Shown here: piece after piece, positions 9,731 to 18,215 of the stretch
How the letters are laid out: the number at the start of each line of letters is the position of its first letter
Numbering within the stretch: position 1 is the first letter of the stretch
DNA from: Limihaloglobus sulfuriphilus
Lineage (GTDB): Bacteria > Planctomycetota > Phycisphaerae > Sedimentisphaerales > Sedimentisphaeraceae
NCBI RefSeq assembly: GCF_001999965.1
Contig: NZ_CP019646.1
Span: forward strand, 186,001 to 250,000
Direction of reading: 5' to 3'
Length of the DNA stretch: 64,000 nt
The notes under the pieces: model-generated
What the model was told of the DNA's origin: nothing
The model's input: only the letters and a program-made list of their open reading frames with translations
Databases searched by the model: none
Translations under genes and position numbers: made by a program

Positions 9731-10126
9731 TTGATACAAGACAAAGAAAAACGCAAACAGCAGGCCAAAGAAGCCGCTCTGATTGCCGCCAAAATTGCAA
9801 TCGACCGTAACTGTAAAGATGTTGTTGTAATGGACTTACTTGACCGCAGTCCCGCGACGGACTTTTTTGTTATTGCCACCGGCACCAGCGCAAGACAGAC
9901 CCGCACCGTCGCCGAGGAAATAATCCGTGACCTGCGGGGGCTCAAGTTCCGCCCGTTCGGCAAGGCCGGTTACGAGGATGGGAACTGGATTCTCGTTGAT
10001 TTTGTGACCGTGGTTGTGCATCTGTTCAATGATGAGTACCGTGAGTACTACGACCTTGAAATGCTCTGGGGCGATGCGGAGAAACTCGACCTGGAAGGGA
10101 TAACGGGCAATGAAGCCGACAATTAA
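9731..10126 (+). CDS. rsfS: Ribosome silencing factor RsfS
   Basis: A short RsfS/Iojap protein of 131 residues. Diagnostic segments are DLLDRSPATDFFVIATGTSA, GNWILVDFVTVVVHLFNDEY and REYYDLEMLWGDA. It binds ribosomal protein L14 and blocks subunit joining when nutrients are low. The start is unusual: no ATG is available, and TTG at 9731 is the best choice. An in-frame ATT at 9725 would sit closer to the AAGG at 9715. Its end overlaps the start of argS by 17 bases, suggesting coupled translation. Confidence 0.92.
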   Translation: MIQDKEKRKQQAKEAALIAAKIAIDRNCKDVVVMDLLDRSPATDFFVIATGTSARQTRTVAEEIIRDLRGLKFRPFGKAGYEDGNWILVDFVTVVVHLFNDEYREYYDLEMLWGDAEKLDLEGITGNEADN

Positions 10127-11885
10127 TATTCTGGAAAATCGCGTAAGTGCCGCTCTGAGCAGGGCAGCTGAGTCAGAGCAGCCCCTTGAGGCACTGCTAA
10201 AGCCTTCGACAAACCCTAAATTCGGGGATTACCAGGCAAACGGCGTTATGGCGGCGGCTAAACGTGCCGGACAGAACCCAAGAGAGCTGGCCGCAAAGGT
10301 CATTGAGATACTCGATGTTTCTGATATATGCGATGAGCCCGAGATAGCCGGTCCTGGCTTTATAAACTTTCGCCTTAAAAAAAGTTACATATCTTCGTGT
10401 CTGTCCCAAATTCTAAATGACAGAAACGGAAGGCTTGCGGTAGAGCCTGTTGAAAATCCTCAGACTGTGGTTGTTGACTACTCCGGCCCCAACATTGCCA
10501 AAGAAATGCACGTCGGGCATCTTCGCAGCACGATACTGGGCGACTGTATCTGTCAAATTTTGGAGTTTCTCGGTCATAAAGTCTTGCGGCAAAACCATAT
10601 AGGCGACTGGGGTACCCAGTTTGGTATGCTTTGCGCTCTGCTCAAACGCCGTGAGAAGGATAGCTCCGGCAGCAATGCAGAGGCGTTGGGTCTTTCCGAC
10701 CTGGAAAGTTTTTACAAAGAAGCCAAGAAAAAATTTGATTCAGACCCTGATTTTGCCGCCGAGGCACGTGCCGCGATTGCAGGCCTGCATTCAGGTGACA
10801 GGGAGTGGCTGGGCTACTGGCAGGAGATCGTCGATGAATCGAAGAAACACTATATGCAGATTTACGATATGCTCTCCATCGGTCTCAAAGACAGTGATGC
10901 ACGCGGCGAAAGCGCATACAAAGACGACCTCGCGGCTGTCGTTAAAGAGCTAAGAGACAAGGGGCTGGCGGTTGAGTCCGATGGTGCTGTCTGCGTTTTT
11001 CCCGATGGCTATAAGACTAAAGATTCTACTCCGATGCCGTTTATTATACAGAAATCTGACGGTGCGTTTTTATACGCCACTACAGACCTTGCCGCGATGA
11101 AATACCGTGTCTCGAAGCTGGGAGCCGAGCGAATTGTTTATGTAACTGACGCGAGGCAGAAACTGCATTTTGAGATGCTTTTTGATGTGGCAAAGTCCGC
11201 CGGTATCGCCGGCGAAGAAACCGAGCTTTCCCATGTAACATTTGGGACAATGCTGGGCAATGACGGTAAACCTTTCAAGACCCGCTCGGGTGATAATGTT
11301 AAACTAAAGGACCTTCTCGAAGAGGCGGTTGAGAGGGCGGCAAAGGTTGTGGATGAGAAAAATGCAGGTCTTGAGCCGCAGTTAAAGGCCAGAATCGCCG
11401 CCGCGGTGGGGATAGGAGCGGTCAAATACTCCGATTATTCCAACAACCGTACAACGGATTACATTTTCAGTTTTGACAAGATGCTCGCAATGGAGGGCAA
11501 CACCGCTCCATACATGCAGTATGCCTGCGCACGTGTCAAATCGATAGAGCGCAAAGCAGCCCAGAAAGGTTTTGATACAGACAAAATAATCGCATCAATC
11601 GATAAATTCCATCTTGAAGATGATTTTGAGCTTGATTTAGCTAAACACCTGTTGACTTACAGCGAAGCGGTTTCTGCTGCCTCGCAGGACTACCGCCCGA
11701 ATCTGCTTACCGGCTATTTGTATGAGCTGGCACAGAAATTCAGCGGGTTTTATACAAACTGCCCTGTTCTCACGGCCTCGCAGGAGTCGCTTGCGAGCCG
11801 GCTTGCACTTTGCAAACTTACTGAAGTGACACTCGAACACGGTTTGAAGAAAATTCTCAGAATTGATGTTCCTGAAAAGATGTAA
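10110..11885 (+). CDS. argS: Arginine--tRNA ligase
   Basis: A class I aminoacyl-tRNA synthetase of 591 residues that charges tRNA-Arg. The N-terminal Add-1 domain covers about residues 1-95. The HIGH motif appears as MHVGHLRSTILGD after VVDYSGPNIAKE. The KMSKS region is degenerate (FKTRSGDNVKLKDLL), as is usual for ArgS. The DALR anticodon-binding domain ends the protein (APYMQYACARVKSI onward). It overlaps rsfS by 17 bases and is followed by yjbQ after 18 bases. Confidence 0.96.
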   Translation: MKPTINILENRVSAALSRAAESEQPLEALLKPSTNPKFGDYQANGVMAAAKRAGQNPRELAAKVIEILDVSDICDEPEIAGPGFINFRLKKSYISSCLSQILNDRNGRLAVEPVENPQTVVVDYSGPNIAKEMHVGHLRSTILGDCICQILEFLGHKVLRQNHIGDWGTQFGMLCALLKRREKDSSGSNAEALGLSDLESFYKEAKKKFDSDPDFAAEARAAIAGLHSGDREWLGYWQEIVDESKKHYMQIYDMLSIGLKDSDARGESAYKDDLAAVVKELRDKGLAVESDGAVCVFPDGYKTKDSTPMPFIIQKSDGAFLYATTDLAAMKYRVSKLGAERIVYVTDARQKLHFEMLFDVAKSAGIAGEETELSHVTFGTMLGNDGKPFKTRSGDNVKLKDLLEEAVERAAKVVDEKNAGLEPQLKARIAAAVGIGAVKYSDYSNNRTTDYIFSFDKMLAMEGNTAPYMQYACARVKSIERKAAQKGFDTDKIIASIDKFHLEDDFELDLAKHLLTYSEAVSAASQDYRPNLLTGYLYELAQKFSGFYTNCPVLTASQESLASRLALCKLTEVTLEHGLKKILRIDVPEKM

Positions 11886-11903
11886 GATAAGAAAGGTGAA
11901 GCA

Positions 11904-12320
11904 ATGGAAGTAAAAGAAAAGATTTTTAATGTTCAGACCACCCGCCGCGCTGAGATGATTGACATCACCGGCCAGGTTGGCTCTATTGTCCGCTCTGCCG
12001 GCGTAAAAACCGGTGAAGTACTGGTTTTCTGCCCGCATACAACCGCCGCGATAACAATAAACGAAAACGCTGATCCTGATGTACAGCACGATATGCTTTT
12101 GACACTTGATGAGATGTTTCCGCAAAACCGCGCCGGCTACCGCCACTCCGAGGGAAATTCTGATGCTCATATAAAAAGTTCGCTTATCGGCTGCAGCGAG
12201 CGGATTCCTGTAACCGATAAGCATCTGATGCTTGGCACGTGGCAGGGGATTTACTTTTGTGAATTTGACGGCCCAAGAAACCGAAAAGTTTTTGTTCAGG
12301 TGGTGGATAAAGACAGCTAA
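11904..12320 (+). CDS. yjbQ: YjbQ family protein (UPF0047, secondary thiamine-phosphate synthase type)
   Basis: 138 residues forming the small YjbQ beta barrel. Conserved segments are VFCPHTTAAITINENADPDV, GNSDAHIKSSLIG and LGTWQGIYFCEFDGPR. The His and Glu residues in these segments form the family's likely active site. Some family members complement thiamine-phosphate synthase mutants weakly; the true function is not settled. AGAAAGGTGA precedes the ATG. It is probably the last gene of the run starting at the TPR protein. Confidence 0.88.
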   Translation: MEVKEKIFNVQTTRRAEMIDITGQVGSIVRSAGVKTGEVLVFCPHTTAAITINENADPDVQHDMLLTLDEMFPQNRAGYRHSEGNSDAHIKSSLIGCSERIPVTDKHLMLGTWQGIYFCEFDGPRNRKVFVQVVDKDS

Positions 12321-12502
12321 GCATCTGCCTTCGAATGTTTTAACTCGATTTCTCATTAGGAGCGTTGTTTGCTGCGCTTTTGTAGATGTTTTTTGGTACA
12401 ATCGTTTCAATTGAGCCCATCGCGGCAGGCGGATTATTCCTTACATTTAAATCAATTAACCATTTACTATACGAGATTTATAGGATTTTTATACAAATTA
12501 TG

Positions 12503-12531
12503 TTGACTATTCAAATTACAAATGTTATTAT
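12503..12531 (+). promoter_or_regulatory. Candidate sigma-70 promoter of the DUF11 lipoprotein gene
   Basis: TTGACT (12503-12508), a 17-base spacer and TATTAT (12526-12531) lie in a very AT-rich 306-base gap. Transcription would start near 12538, giving an untranslated leader of about 90 bases before the GAGGTG ribosome site (12615-12620). The rest of the gap shows no gene. Confidence 0.6.
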
Positions 12532-12626
12532 TAAGTGTGTTAATATAAAAAACGTGCTTTGACGTTAATCTGGATGAACGTCGGGCAATTTTAAAGTTAT
12601 TATTTTTTTTCAATGAGGTGAAAACT

Positions 12627-14219
12627 ATGAAAAAAGCATTGTTGTCAATTACGCTTGCAGCGGTTGTGCTTATGGCAGGCTGCTACAGCTGTGAGAGCTA
12701 TCACGAGATGAAAGGCACAGGCCCGGTAGCTCCCGGCTGTGAAAATAAAGTTTACTGGGATGATGACTGCATGACTCTTGCCGAGTACATGATCGAGCAG
12801 GAACAGGCAGCTCCTGCCCCGGCAAAAGCAGCCCCGGCGAAAGCCCAACCGGCAGAAGTATGCTGGGACACCAAAGGCGCGGTCAAGATTACAAAGACCA
12901 TGCCCGATGAGGTTCAGCTCAACCAGCCTTTTGAGTACCAGATTCATGTAAAGAACGTCTGCAATTTCGACGTTTCTGAGGTTATGGTTGTCGAAACTCT
13001 CTCAGATAACTTTGCTGTATCCAGCACAGATCCTTCCGCAACAAGAAAAGGCTCAGAGCTGAGCTGGATGCTTGGAAGTCTTGCTGCCGGCGATACAGAG
13101 GTTATCAAGGTTGTTGGCCAGGCTAACTCAACCGATACAATCGAGCACTGTGCTACAGTGACATACGTTGTACCGTCATGCGGTTCAGTAGCTGTTGTAG
13201 TTCCCGCAATTCAGATTGCGGCAACAGCACCGGCAGAAGTTCTGCTTTGTGACCCGATTCCGGTTACCTATGCGGTAACAAACACCGGTACAGGCGCTGC
13301 GTCTAACGTAGTTGTCAACGAGCAGCTGCCCAGCGGTCTTGTAACCGCCGACGGCAAAAACAAAGTTGTATTCGAAATCGGAACACTGGCACGCGGCGAG
13401 ACAAAAGAGTTTGAGAAGGTTCTCCAGGCTGAACAAACAGGCAGGTATGCAAAGACAGCGGTTGTAACTGCTGATGCAGGCCTCAAGGATAACGCAGATA
13501 CAGTTACTGTTGTTAAACAGCCTGTACTTGCAATCACAAAGACTTCTCCTGAGAAACGCTATCTCGGGCGTACTATCAAGTATGACGTAACTGTAAGCAA
13601 CAAGGGCGATGCGGTTGCATCTAATGTTGTTGTTACTGACAAGCTGCCTGGAAATGCTGAGTTCGTTTCAGCTTCCGGCGGTGTATCACCTGCTAACGGC
13701 GAGCTTGTATGGAATCTCGGCGACATGGCTCCCGGAGCTTCTAAGAGCGTCAGCGTAACAGTTAAGCCCGCAAGAGAAGGCAGATACGTTAACCGTGCAG
13801 CAGCAGAAGCTGTATGTGCAGAGGCAGTTGACGCTTCCAGCGCTACAAATGTTGAAGGTATCGCAGCAGTTCTGCTTGAGGTTATCGACGTTGAAGACCC
13901 GATCGAGCTTGGCAAAGAGACTACCTATGTCATAACAGCTACAAACCAGGGTACATCTACTGACAAGAATATCAAGATCGTTTGCGAGCTTGAAGGTTCA
14001 ATGCAGTATGTCTCTGCTACAGGTGCTACAAACGGCAAAATCAGCGGCAAGACTATAACATTCGCTCCGCTGGCGAAACTTGAGCCAGACGCCAAGGCTA
14101 CCTGGAAAGTCGTTATCAAAGCTGTAAGTGAAGATGACGCAAGGTTCACAGTTATCATGAACACAGACGCGATTGGTCGTCCTGTTCAGGAAACTGAAGC
14201 TACACAATTCTATGAATAA
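12627..14219 (+). CDS. Cysteine-containing DUF11-repeat lipoprotein (OmcB-like surface protein)
   Basis: The start is ATG at 12627, six bases after a GAGGTG ribosome site; the in-frame GTG at 12618 lies inside that site. A lipoprotein signal peptide ends in VVLMAGC, so Cys19 should be lipidated. An Ala/Pro-rich linker follows. Then come four DUF11-type beta-sandwich repeats of about 100 residues (roughly 75-185, 190-300, 300-410 and 410-530), with phrases such as VTVSNKGDAVASNVVVTDKL and YVITATNQGTSTDKNIKI. About a dozen cysteines are spread through the protein, as in chlamydial OmcB, suggesting disulfide cross-linking in the envelope. Its own promoter and a strong terminator indicate an abundant single-gene transcript. 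A degraded copy of its last repeat lies at 34215-34662. Confidence 0.82.
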   Translation: MKKALLSITLAAVVLMAGCYSCESYHEMKGTGPVAPGCENKVYWDDDCMTLAEYMIEQEQAAPAPAKAAPAKAQPAEVCWDTKGAVKITKTMPDEVQLNQPFEYQIHVKNVCNFDVSEVMVVETLSDNFAVSSTDPSATRKGSELSWMLGSLAAGDTEVIKVVGQANSTDTIEHCATVTYVVPSCGSVAVVVPAIQIAATAPAEVLLCDPIPVTYAVTNTGTGAASNVVVNEQLPSGLVTADGKNKVVFEIGTLARGETKEFEKVLQAEQTGRYAKTAVVTADAGLKDNADTVTVVKQPVLAITKTSPEKRYLGRTIKYDVTVSNKGDAVASNVVVTDKLPGNAEFVSASGGVSPANGELVWNLGDMAPGASKSVSVTVKPAREGRYVNRAAAEAVCAEAVDASSATNVEGIAAVLLEVIDVEDPIELGKETTYVITATNQGTSTDKNIKIVCELEGSMQYVSATGATNGKISGKTITFAPLAKLEPDAKATWKVVIKAVSEDDARFTVIMNTDAIGRPVQETEATQFYE

Positions 14220-14249
14220 TAAAGTTTATAGATTGATTTGATTTGACAG

Positions 14250-14287
14250 CACCGCCCGGGGTATTTGCTCCGGGCGGTGTTTTTTTA
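14250..14287 (+). terminator. Rho-independent terminator of the DUF11 lipoprotein gene
   Basis: A perfect 10-bp stem, CACCGCCCGG (14250-14259) with CCGGGCGGTG (14270-14279), has a 10-base loop and is followed directly by a run of T. It lies 30 bases after the stop codon. The left arm alone reappears at 34651-34660. Confidence 0.92.
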
Positions 14288-14354
14288 TGTTCTTCGTGCG
14301 GAGAATTTGTCTTGGGAGATGAATGTGTTTTGCTGATCCTGCCTTGCGGTAAGG

Positions 14355-15209
14355 TCAGTGGCCTATCACGGCTATTTTCAGTTTATCCGCCAGCGCAAGA
14401 GTTTCCTGTTTGTCGATAATAAATGTGTTGTCAGCCTCGACGACCAGTGCCGCCGCGGCGTGTTCGTGCAGGCTTCTGATTGTGTCAGGGCCTACGCATG
14501 GGACATCAAAACGCATGTCATGGCTGCTGCGGGGAGCTTTGAGCAGTGTCCATTTGCCTTTTTTGCACAGCCTGCCGGCACGGGATATCATTCGGGCGGT
14601 TCCCTCGATGGCTTCGACCGCGATTACGTCTTTGTCCTTGACGGCGACAGACTGGCCTATGTCGAGCTCGCCGATTTTTTTTACGATCTCCCAGCCGAAC
14701 TCGATATCCTGGCCAACTGTGCGGCTGGGCTGTGTTTTCGTCATAACGCCTTTGTCGGCGAGCTGGTCTTTTGAGTATTTAGTAGAATCGGTCAAAATTA
14801 TACCTCCGCTTGAAAGCTCATCGGCTATTGCCGACAATAGAGTGTCATTTTGCATTGTTTTGCCGCGAAGCCGCCAGAAATACGTGCGCAGTGTCCGCCA
14901 GTCCGGCATATACGCGGCTATGAGCCGGGGGATTGATGCGTTTTGCAGGCGTTTTTTGGCAACCCTGCCGACCATGATTGTTTCCTGGGCTCCTCCGCTT
15001 TTCAGAAATCTTATCCATCTGCCCATCTTTGCCAGGGGGACATAGGAAAATTCGTCGCAAACATCTGCCAACTCTGGAGAAGCATTTCCGTCGAGTGCGG
15101 CGCATACAACCCGTTTGCCCGCTTTTTTCGCCCCCTCGGCTATGATAAAGGGCAGACGCCCCTGGCCGGCAATCAGCCCGAGAACATTATTGTTACTCGT
15201 TTGAGCCAT
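14355..15209 (-). CDS. lpxI: UDP-2,3-diacylglucosamine pyrophosphatase LpxI
   Basis: 284 residues of the LpxI (DUF1009) family, which cleaves UDP-2,3-diacylglucosamine to lipid X in lipid A synthesis. The N-terminal half begins LGLIAGQGRLPFIIAEGAKK and contains MVGRVAKKRL. The C-terminal catalytic half holds IGQSVAVKDKDVIAVEAIEG and DMRFDVPCVGPDTIRSL. Its start overlaps the end of lpxD by 17 bases. The two are plainly one unit, and LpxI takes the place of LpxH here. Confidence 0.93.
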   Translation of the reverse strand: MAQTSNNNVLGLIAGQGRLPFIIAEGAKKAGKRVVCAALDGNASPELADVCDEFSYVPLAKMGRWIRFLKSGGAQETIMVGRVAKKRLQNASIPRLIAAYMPDWRTLRTYFWRLRGKTMQNDTLLSAIADELSSGGIILTDSTKYSKDQLADKGVMTKTQPSRTVGQDIEFGWEIVKKIGELDIGQSVAVKDKDVIAVEAIEGTARMISRAGRLCKKGKWTLLKAPRSSHDMRFDVPCVGPDTIRSLHEHAAAALVVEADNTFIIDKQETLALADKLKIAVIGH

Positions 15210-16236
15210 GTGCTTTCTTAAGTTCTTCGAGTTCTTTGGATAAGCGTTTTATTTCCAGCTTCATCTCGGGCAGAGTTTGTATCAGGGTATAGGCCCGTCT
15301 TGCCTTGCCGGCATCAATCGCCGGAGAGCCCGCAACCTGTTTGCCCGCCTCAACATCGTTTGTTATCGCCGCCTGGCCGGCAGCCATTACCATATCGCCG
15401 ACCTTGATATGCCCGACAATAGCCGCCTGACCGCCGATTACGCAGTACTGGCCCAGCTCTGCCGTGCCGGCAACCCCGACCTGCGGTACGAGCAGACAGC
15501 CCCGGCCGATGCGGGCGCCGTGACCGATGGTAACCGAATCACCGATTTTGGCTCCTGCTCCGATAACAGTGTCGCGAAGTGAGCCGCGTTCGATGGCGGC
15601 GTTTGAGCCGATTTCAACGTCGTCTTCGAGTATAACCCTCTTTATATGAGGTATCTTGTGGTGTACGCCTTCATGTGTAGCAAAACCGAAGCCGTCCTGT
15701 CCGATGGTGGCGTTGGCCTGGATGATGACCTTGTTTCCTATAACGCAGTCCTCGAATATGACCGAGTTGGGGTAAGCGATACAGTTATCGCCCATTACAG
15801 TACCCTCGCCTATATAAACGCCGGGATATATCATGCAGCCGCTGCCGATTTTGACATTTTCAGCGATTACGGCGTAATCATATACACAGCAGTCATCGCC
15901 AATCTGCGAGGTATCTGCTATTGAGGCATTTGGGCTTATGCCCGGCTTGTGGTGTTGGCGGTGGCCGTACATCAGCTCGACTATCCGGCAGAAACTGTAA
16001 TACGGGTCATCGCAGAGAACAATCGCCTCCGCGGAGGTCTCCAGCTCTTTGTTCGCCAGCACCGCCGAGGCTTCGGTGGTTTTCATGTACTTGTTGTACT
16101 TGATGTTAGCAAGAAAGCTTATTGAGCCTTGCCCGGCTGTGTCCAGCGGCGAGACAGTGTTTATTACGATATTCTCATCGCCGATTATACGGCCGTTTAT
16201 ATGTGCAGCTATTTCTTTTAGTGTTGTTTCTGTCAT
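15193..16236 (-). CDS. lpxD: UDP-3-O-acylglucosamine N-acyltransferase LpxD
   Basis: The third enzyme of lipid A synthesis. A uridine-binding N-terminal domain (TLKEIAAHINGRIIGDENIV, then GSISFLANIKY) is followed by a long left-handed beta helix of hexapeptide repeats and a short C-terminal helix. The catalytic His lies in the segment FGFATHEGVHHKIPHIKRV. The frame stays open to 16287, but the ATG at 16236 (MTETTLKEIA) has an AGGA site six bases upstream and matches the family's N-terminus. It overlaps lpxI, which shares the pathway. The presence of both genes argues for a lipid A-containing outer membrane. Confidence 0.93.
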   Translation of the reverse strand: MTETTLKEIAAHINGRIIGDENIVINTVSPLDTAGQGSISFLANIKYNKYMKTTEASAVLANKELETSAEAIVLCDDPYYSFCRIVELMYGHRQHHKPGISPNASIADTSQIGDDCCVYDYAVIAENVKIGSGCMIYPGVYIGEGTVMGDNCIAYPNSVIFEDCVIGNKVIIQANATIGQDGFGFATHEGVHHKIPHIKRVILEDDVEIGSNAAIERGSLRDTVIGAGAKIGDSVTIGHGARIGRGCLLVPQVGVAGTAELGQYCVIGGQAAIVGHIKVGDMVMAAGQAAITNDVEAGKQVAGSPAIDAGKARRAYTLIQTLPEMKLEIKRLSKELEELKKAHGSNE

Positions 16237-16529
16237 TTGTTTCCTGACTATATCTGGCGCATCCCAGCGCGATAAAAATAATAACAATTATACGAAAACC
16301 TGCCGCTAATTCAATAAAATATAGTAAGCGTTGGAATTCAGGTGTGCGATTTGTGATTTTTCCACACTTTGTAACAATCACAGAAAATCAGAGTTCATTT
16401 GTTATGTTGTTCTGATACAGCGTATTAACTACCCGCTCATTGACATTCGCGGCTCTGATACAGGTTGAAATTTATTAAAATGCCATATCTAACAACACAA
16501 TGGTAGTTATTCGCGACTGTAAACTCCGA

Positions 16530-16616
16530 TTTAACCTTGGTTTTCGGGAATGCCTTGTGAAAATAAGATTAAAAATCAGGCTTCAGAGTTCAGAAATGAG
16601 GAAAACTAAGGTTAAA
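16530..16616. repeat. Inverted repeat, 16-bp arms, unknown element
   Basis: Arms 16530-16545 (TTTAACCTTGGTTTTC) and 16601-16616 (GAAAACTAAGGTTAAA) pair with one mismatch around a 55-base AT-rich core. The element sits in the 402-base gap between lpxD and the sigma-like/HEAT gene, just beyond the latter's stop. No T run follows, so it is not a classical terminator. Nothing else was recognised in that gap. Confidence 0.5.
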
Positions 16617-16638
16617 CAGAAAAATGCTAAAGTTTACT

Positions 16639-18141
16639 CTATTCGCCCGGGTAATCGCCGGCTGCCGGCTCCGCGGTGGATTCCGTTTCTAAATCGTATT
16701 CGTCTGTGCTCTCGTTTGTGTATTCGTCGGTGTTTTCGCCAGTGTCTTGCTCTGGTGCGTATTCGTCTGTATATTGATCTGGTACGTACTCGCCGGTCTG
16801 CTCGGCGGGGTATTCTTGTGGGGCAGATTCCTCTGTATATTCCTCTGTGTATTCCTCTGTGTACTCATCTTCCGTATATTCATCTTCAGCCGGCTGTTGT
16901 GCGTTATCCTCGGGCAGGGGCTGCTGAGGAGTTTGCGGTGTCTCTTCCCGGGGCTGAAGGTCAGTTTCCTGTTCCTGCGGTTCTGTTTGTTCGGGCTGGG
17001 CCTGTTCGAGCCGGTTTATCTGTTCCCGCAAAGCATCCACGAATCCTGGATTATTATCAATAATAACCTTTATAGCCGCCTGGAAAACCTGTCCGTTTTC
17101 TGTGCCGCTATGGGCGAGGCTTTGCCGGACAAGCGGCTCAAGAGCCTTTGGATCACCGAGCTGACCAAGGAAAACCGCGGCGGCAACCTTTGTTGAATAC
17201 TCCTCCGTTTCGAGCAGGTCGATCAACCCGTCAACATCACGCTCAAACATGTACTGCCGGGCCAGGGCGAGGTCATCATTAACCTCAGCCGGGGCTTGCT
17301 GCTCTGTTTTTATTGTCTGGCCAGAGACGGCTCCTTCCTGAGCTGTATCGGCGTTAACCCTTTCATCAGAGAGCTTTACGTCTTCTGGCCGGGGTGTTTG
17401 CGTGTTGTCGGGTCTTTGAGCCTCAGGCTCCTGCACTTCGTTTGGGCCCGTCAATAACGCCGTCAGTATAATTATCAGAATCACGGCTGCTACGGCAATA
17501 ATCGCGGCATATACTCCCCGAGGCATCTTCCTGCCGTTTGCCGCGGCGGCTTGGAACACTTCGGCTGTGAGCTCTCTTGTTTCAGCGAGGAATACATCAT
17601 TGTCCAGCGTTCTGCATCGGTTGAGCCGCTCCTTGAGTGCGGGCGTAAATGTGCTGACATCGAAATCGGTGCCCATTTTGATGCTTGAACGTTCGAGACT
17701 CTCACGGATGTTGTCCTGGCCTGTTTCAAGCTCCTTTGAAATCTGCCGCAGGGTTTCTTGAAAATAATATTTATGCAGAAAAATAAGACAGTCCGCCGGC
17801 GGCAGCGAGAGCAGATTTTTGACCGTGGATATTTCTTTGGGCTCCATCGGGTTTGACGGCGTAGAAGTTGCGCTGTTTACCTCAAATGATATCTCGGATA
17901 AGGCCTGCCGCCACAGCTCGATTATTGGGGAGCTATCGGAATTGATTATGTCGGAGGGTTTCTCCGCGGCCTTTTTCATGACTTTGCGGAAAATGTTTCT
18001 GCTCAGCTCACGTGAGCCGGTAAAGATATAAATATAATCCAGCAGCCCCGATGAGTAAGAATCGTAAAACAGGTTCCAGCCGCTTATCTTGCCGGCGTTT
18101 ATTCCATTTATCAGCCGTCTGTCATCATTATGATTAAACAT
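16639..18141 (-). CDS. Membrane-anchored sigma-factor-like protein with HEAT repeats and acidic tail
   Basis: 500 residues in four parts. Residues 1-60 (GWNLFYDSYSSGLLDYIYIF) resemble ECF sigma region 2. Residues 108-155 (LSLPPADCLIFLHKYYFQET, then LRQISKELETGQDNIRESLE) resemble the helix-turn-helix of region 4. One strong membrane helix lies at about 208-231. Then come a HEAT-like stretch near 305-335 (STKVAAAVFLGQLGDPKALE) and an acidic, Glu/Thr/Tyr-rich tail of about 100 residues with repeated DEYTE/EEYTE units. The sigma part would be cytoplasmic and the rest exported. It lies between lpxD and murG on the same strand. Whether it still binds RNA polymerase is unknown; the sigma regions are divergent. 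Confidence 0.6.
   Translation of the reverse strand: MFNHNDDRRLINGINAGKISGWNLFYDSYSSGLLDYIYIFTGSRELSRNIFRKVMKKAAEKPSDIINSDSSPIIELWRQALSEISFEVNSATSTPSNPMEPKEISTVKNLLSLPPADCLIFLHKYYFQETLRQISKELETGQDNIRESLERSSIKMGTDFDVSTFTPALKERLNRCRTLDNDVFLAETRELTAEVFQAAAANGRKMPRGVYAAIIAVAAVILIIILTALLTGPNEVQEPEAQRPDNTQTPRPEDVKLSDERVNADTAQEGAVSGQTIKTEQQAPAEVNDDLALARQYMFERDVDGLIDLLETEEYSTKVAAAVFLGQLGDPKALEPLVRQSLAHSGTENGQVFQAAIKVIIDNNPGFVDALREQINRLEQAQPEQTEPQEQETDLQPREETPQTPQQPLPEDNAQQPAEDEYTEDEYTEEYTEEYTEESAPQEYPAEQTGEYVPDQYTDEYAPEQDTGENTDEYTNESTDEYDLETESTAEPAAGDYPGE
16735..16885. repeat. Coding minisatellite for the Glu-Tyr-Thr tail
   Basis: Short, near-identical units of about 12-15 bases (TATTCCTCTGTG and variants, + strand) repeat here and encode (D/E)EYTE on the minus strand. 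Unit number is likely to vary between strains through slippage. Confidence 0.7.
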
Positions 18142-18215
18142 CTATGTCCTTACATTTTAGTACCAAACAATTACGTTTGCTCAGAAACACTTGTAATTAT
18201 ACCTCTTAATTGAGC

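Noticed and set aside
11637-12410. 257-codon minus-strand frame over the argS end and yjbQ
   Set aside because: Antisense to two well-supported genes.
14410-15045. 211-codon plus-strand frame over lpxI
   Set aside because: Antisense shadow of lpxI, with no ribosome site or known motif.
16500-17063. 187-codon plus-strand frame with Arg/Leu-rich translation
   Set aside because: It is the antisense reading of the Glu-Tyr-Thr minisatellite and the inverted repeat, and has no start signal.
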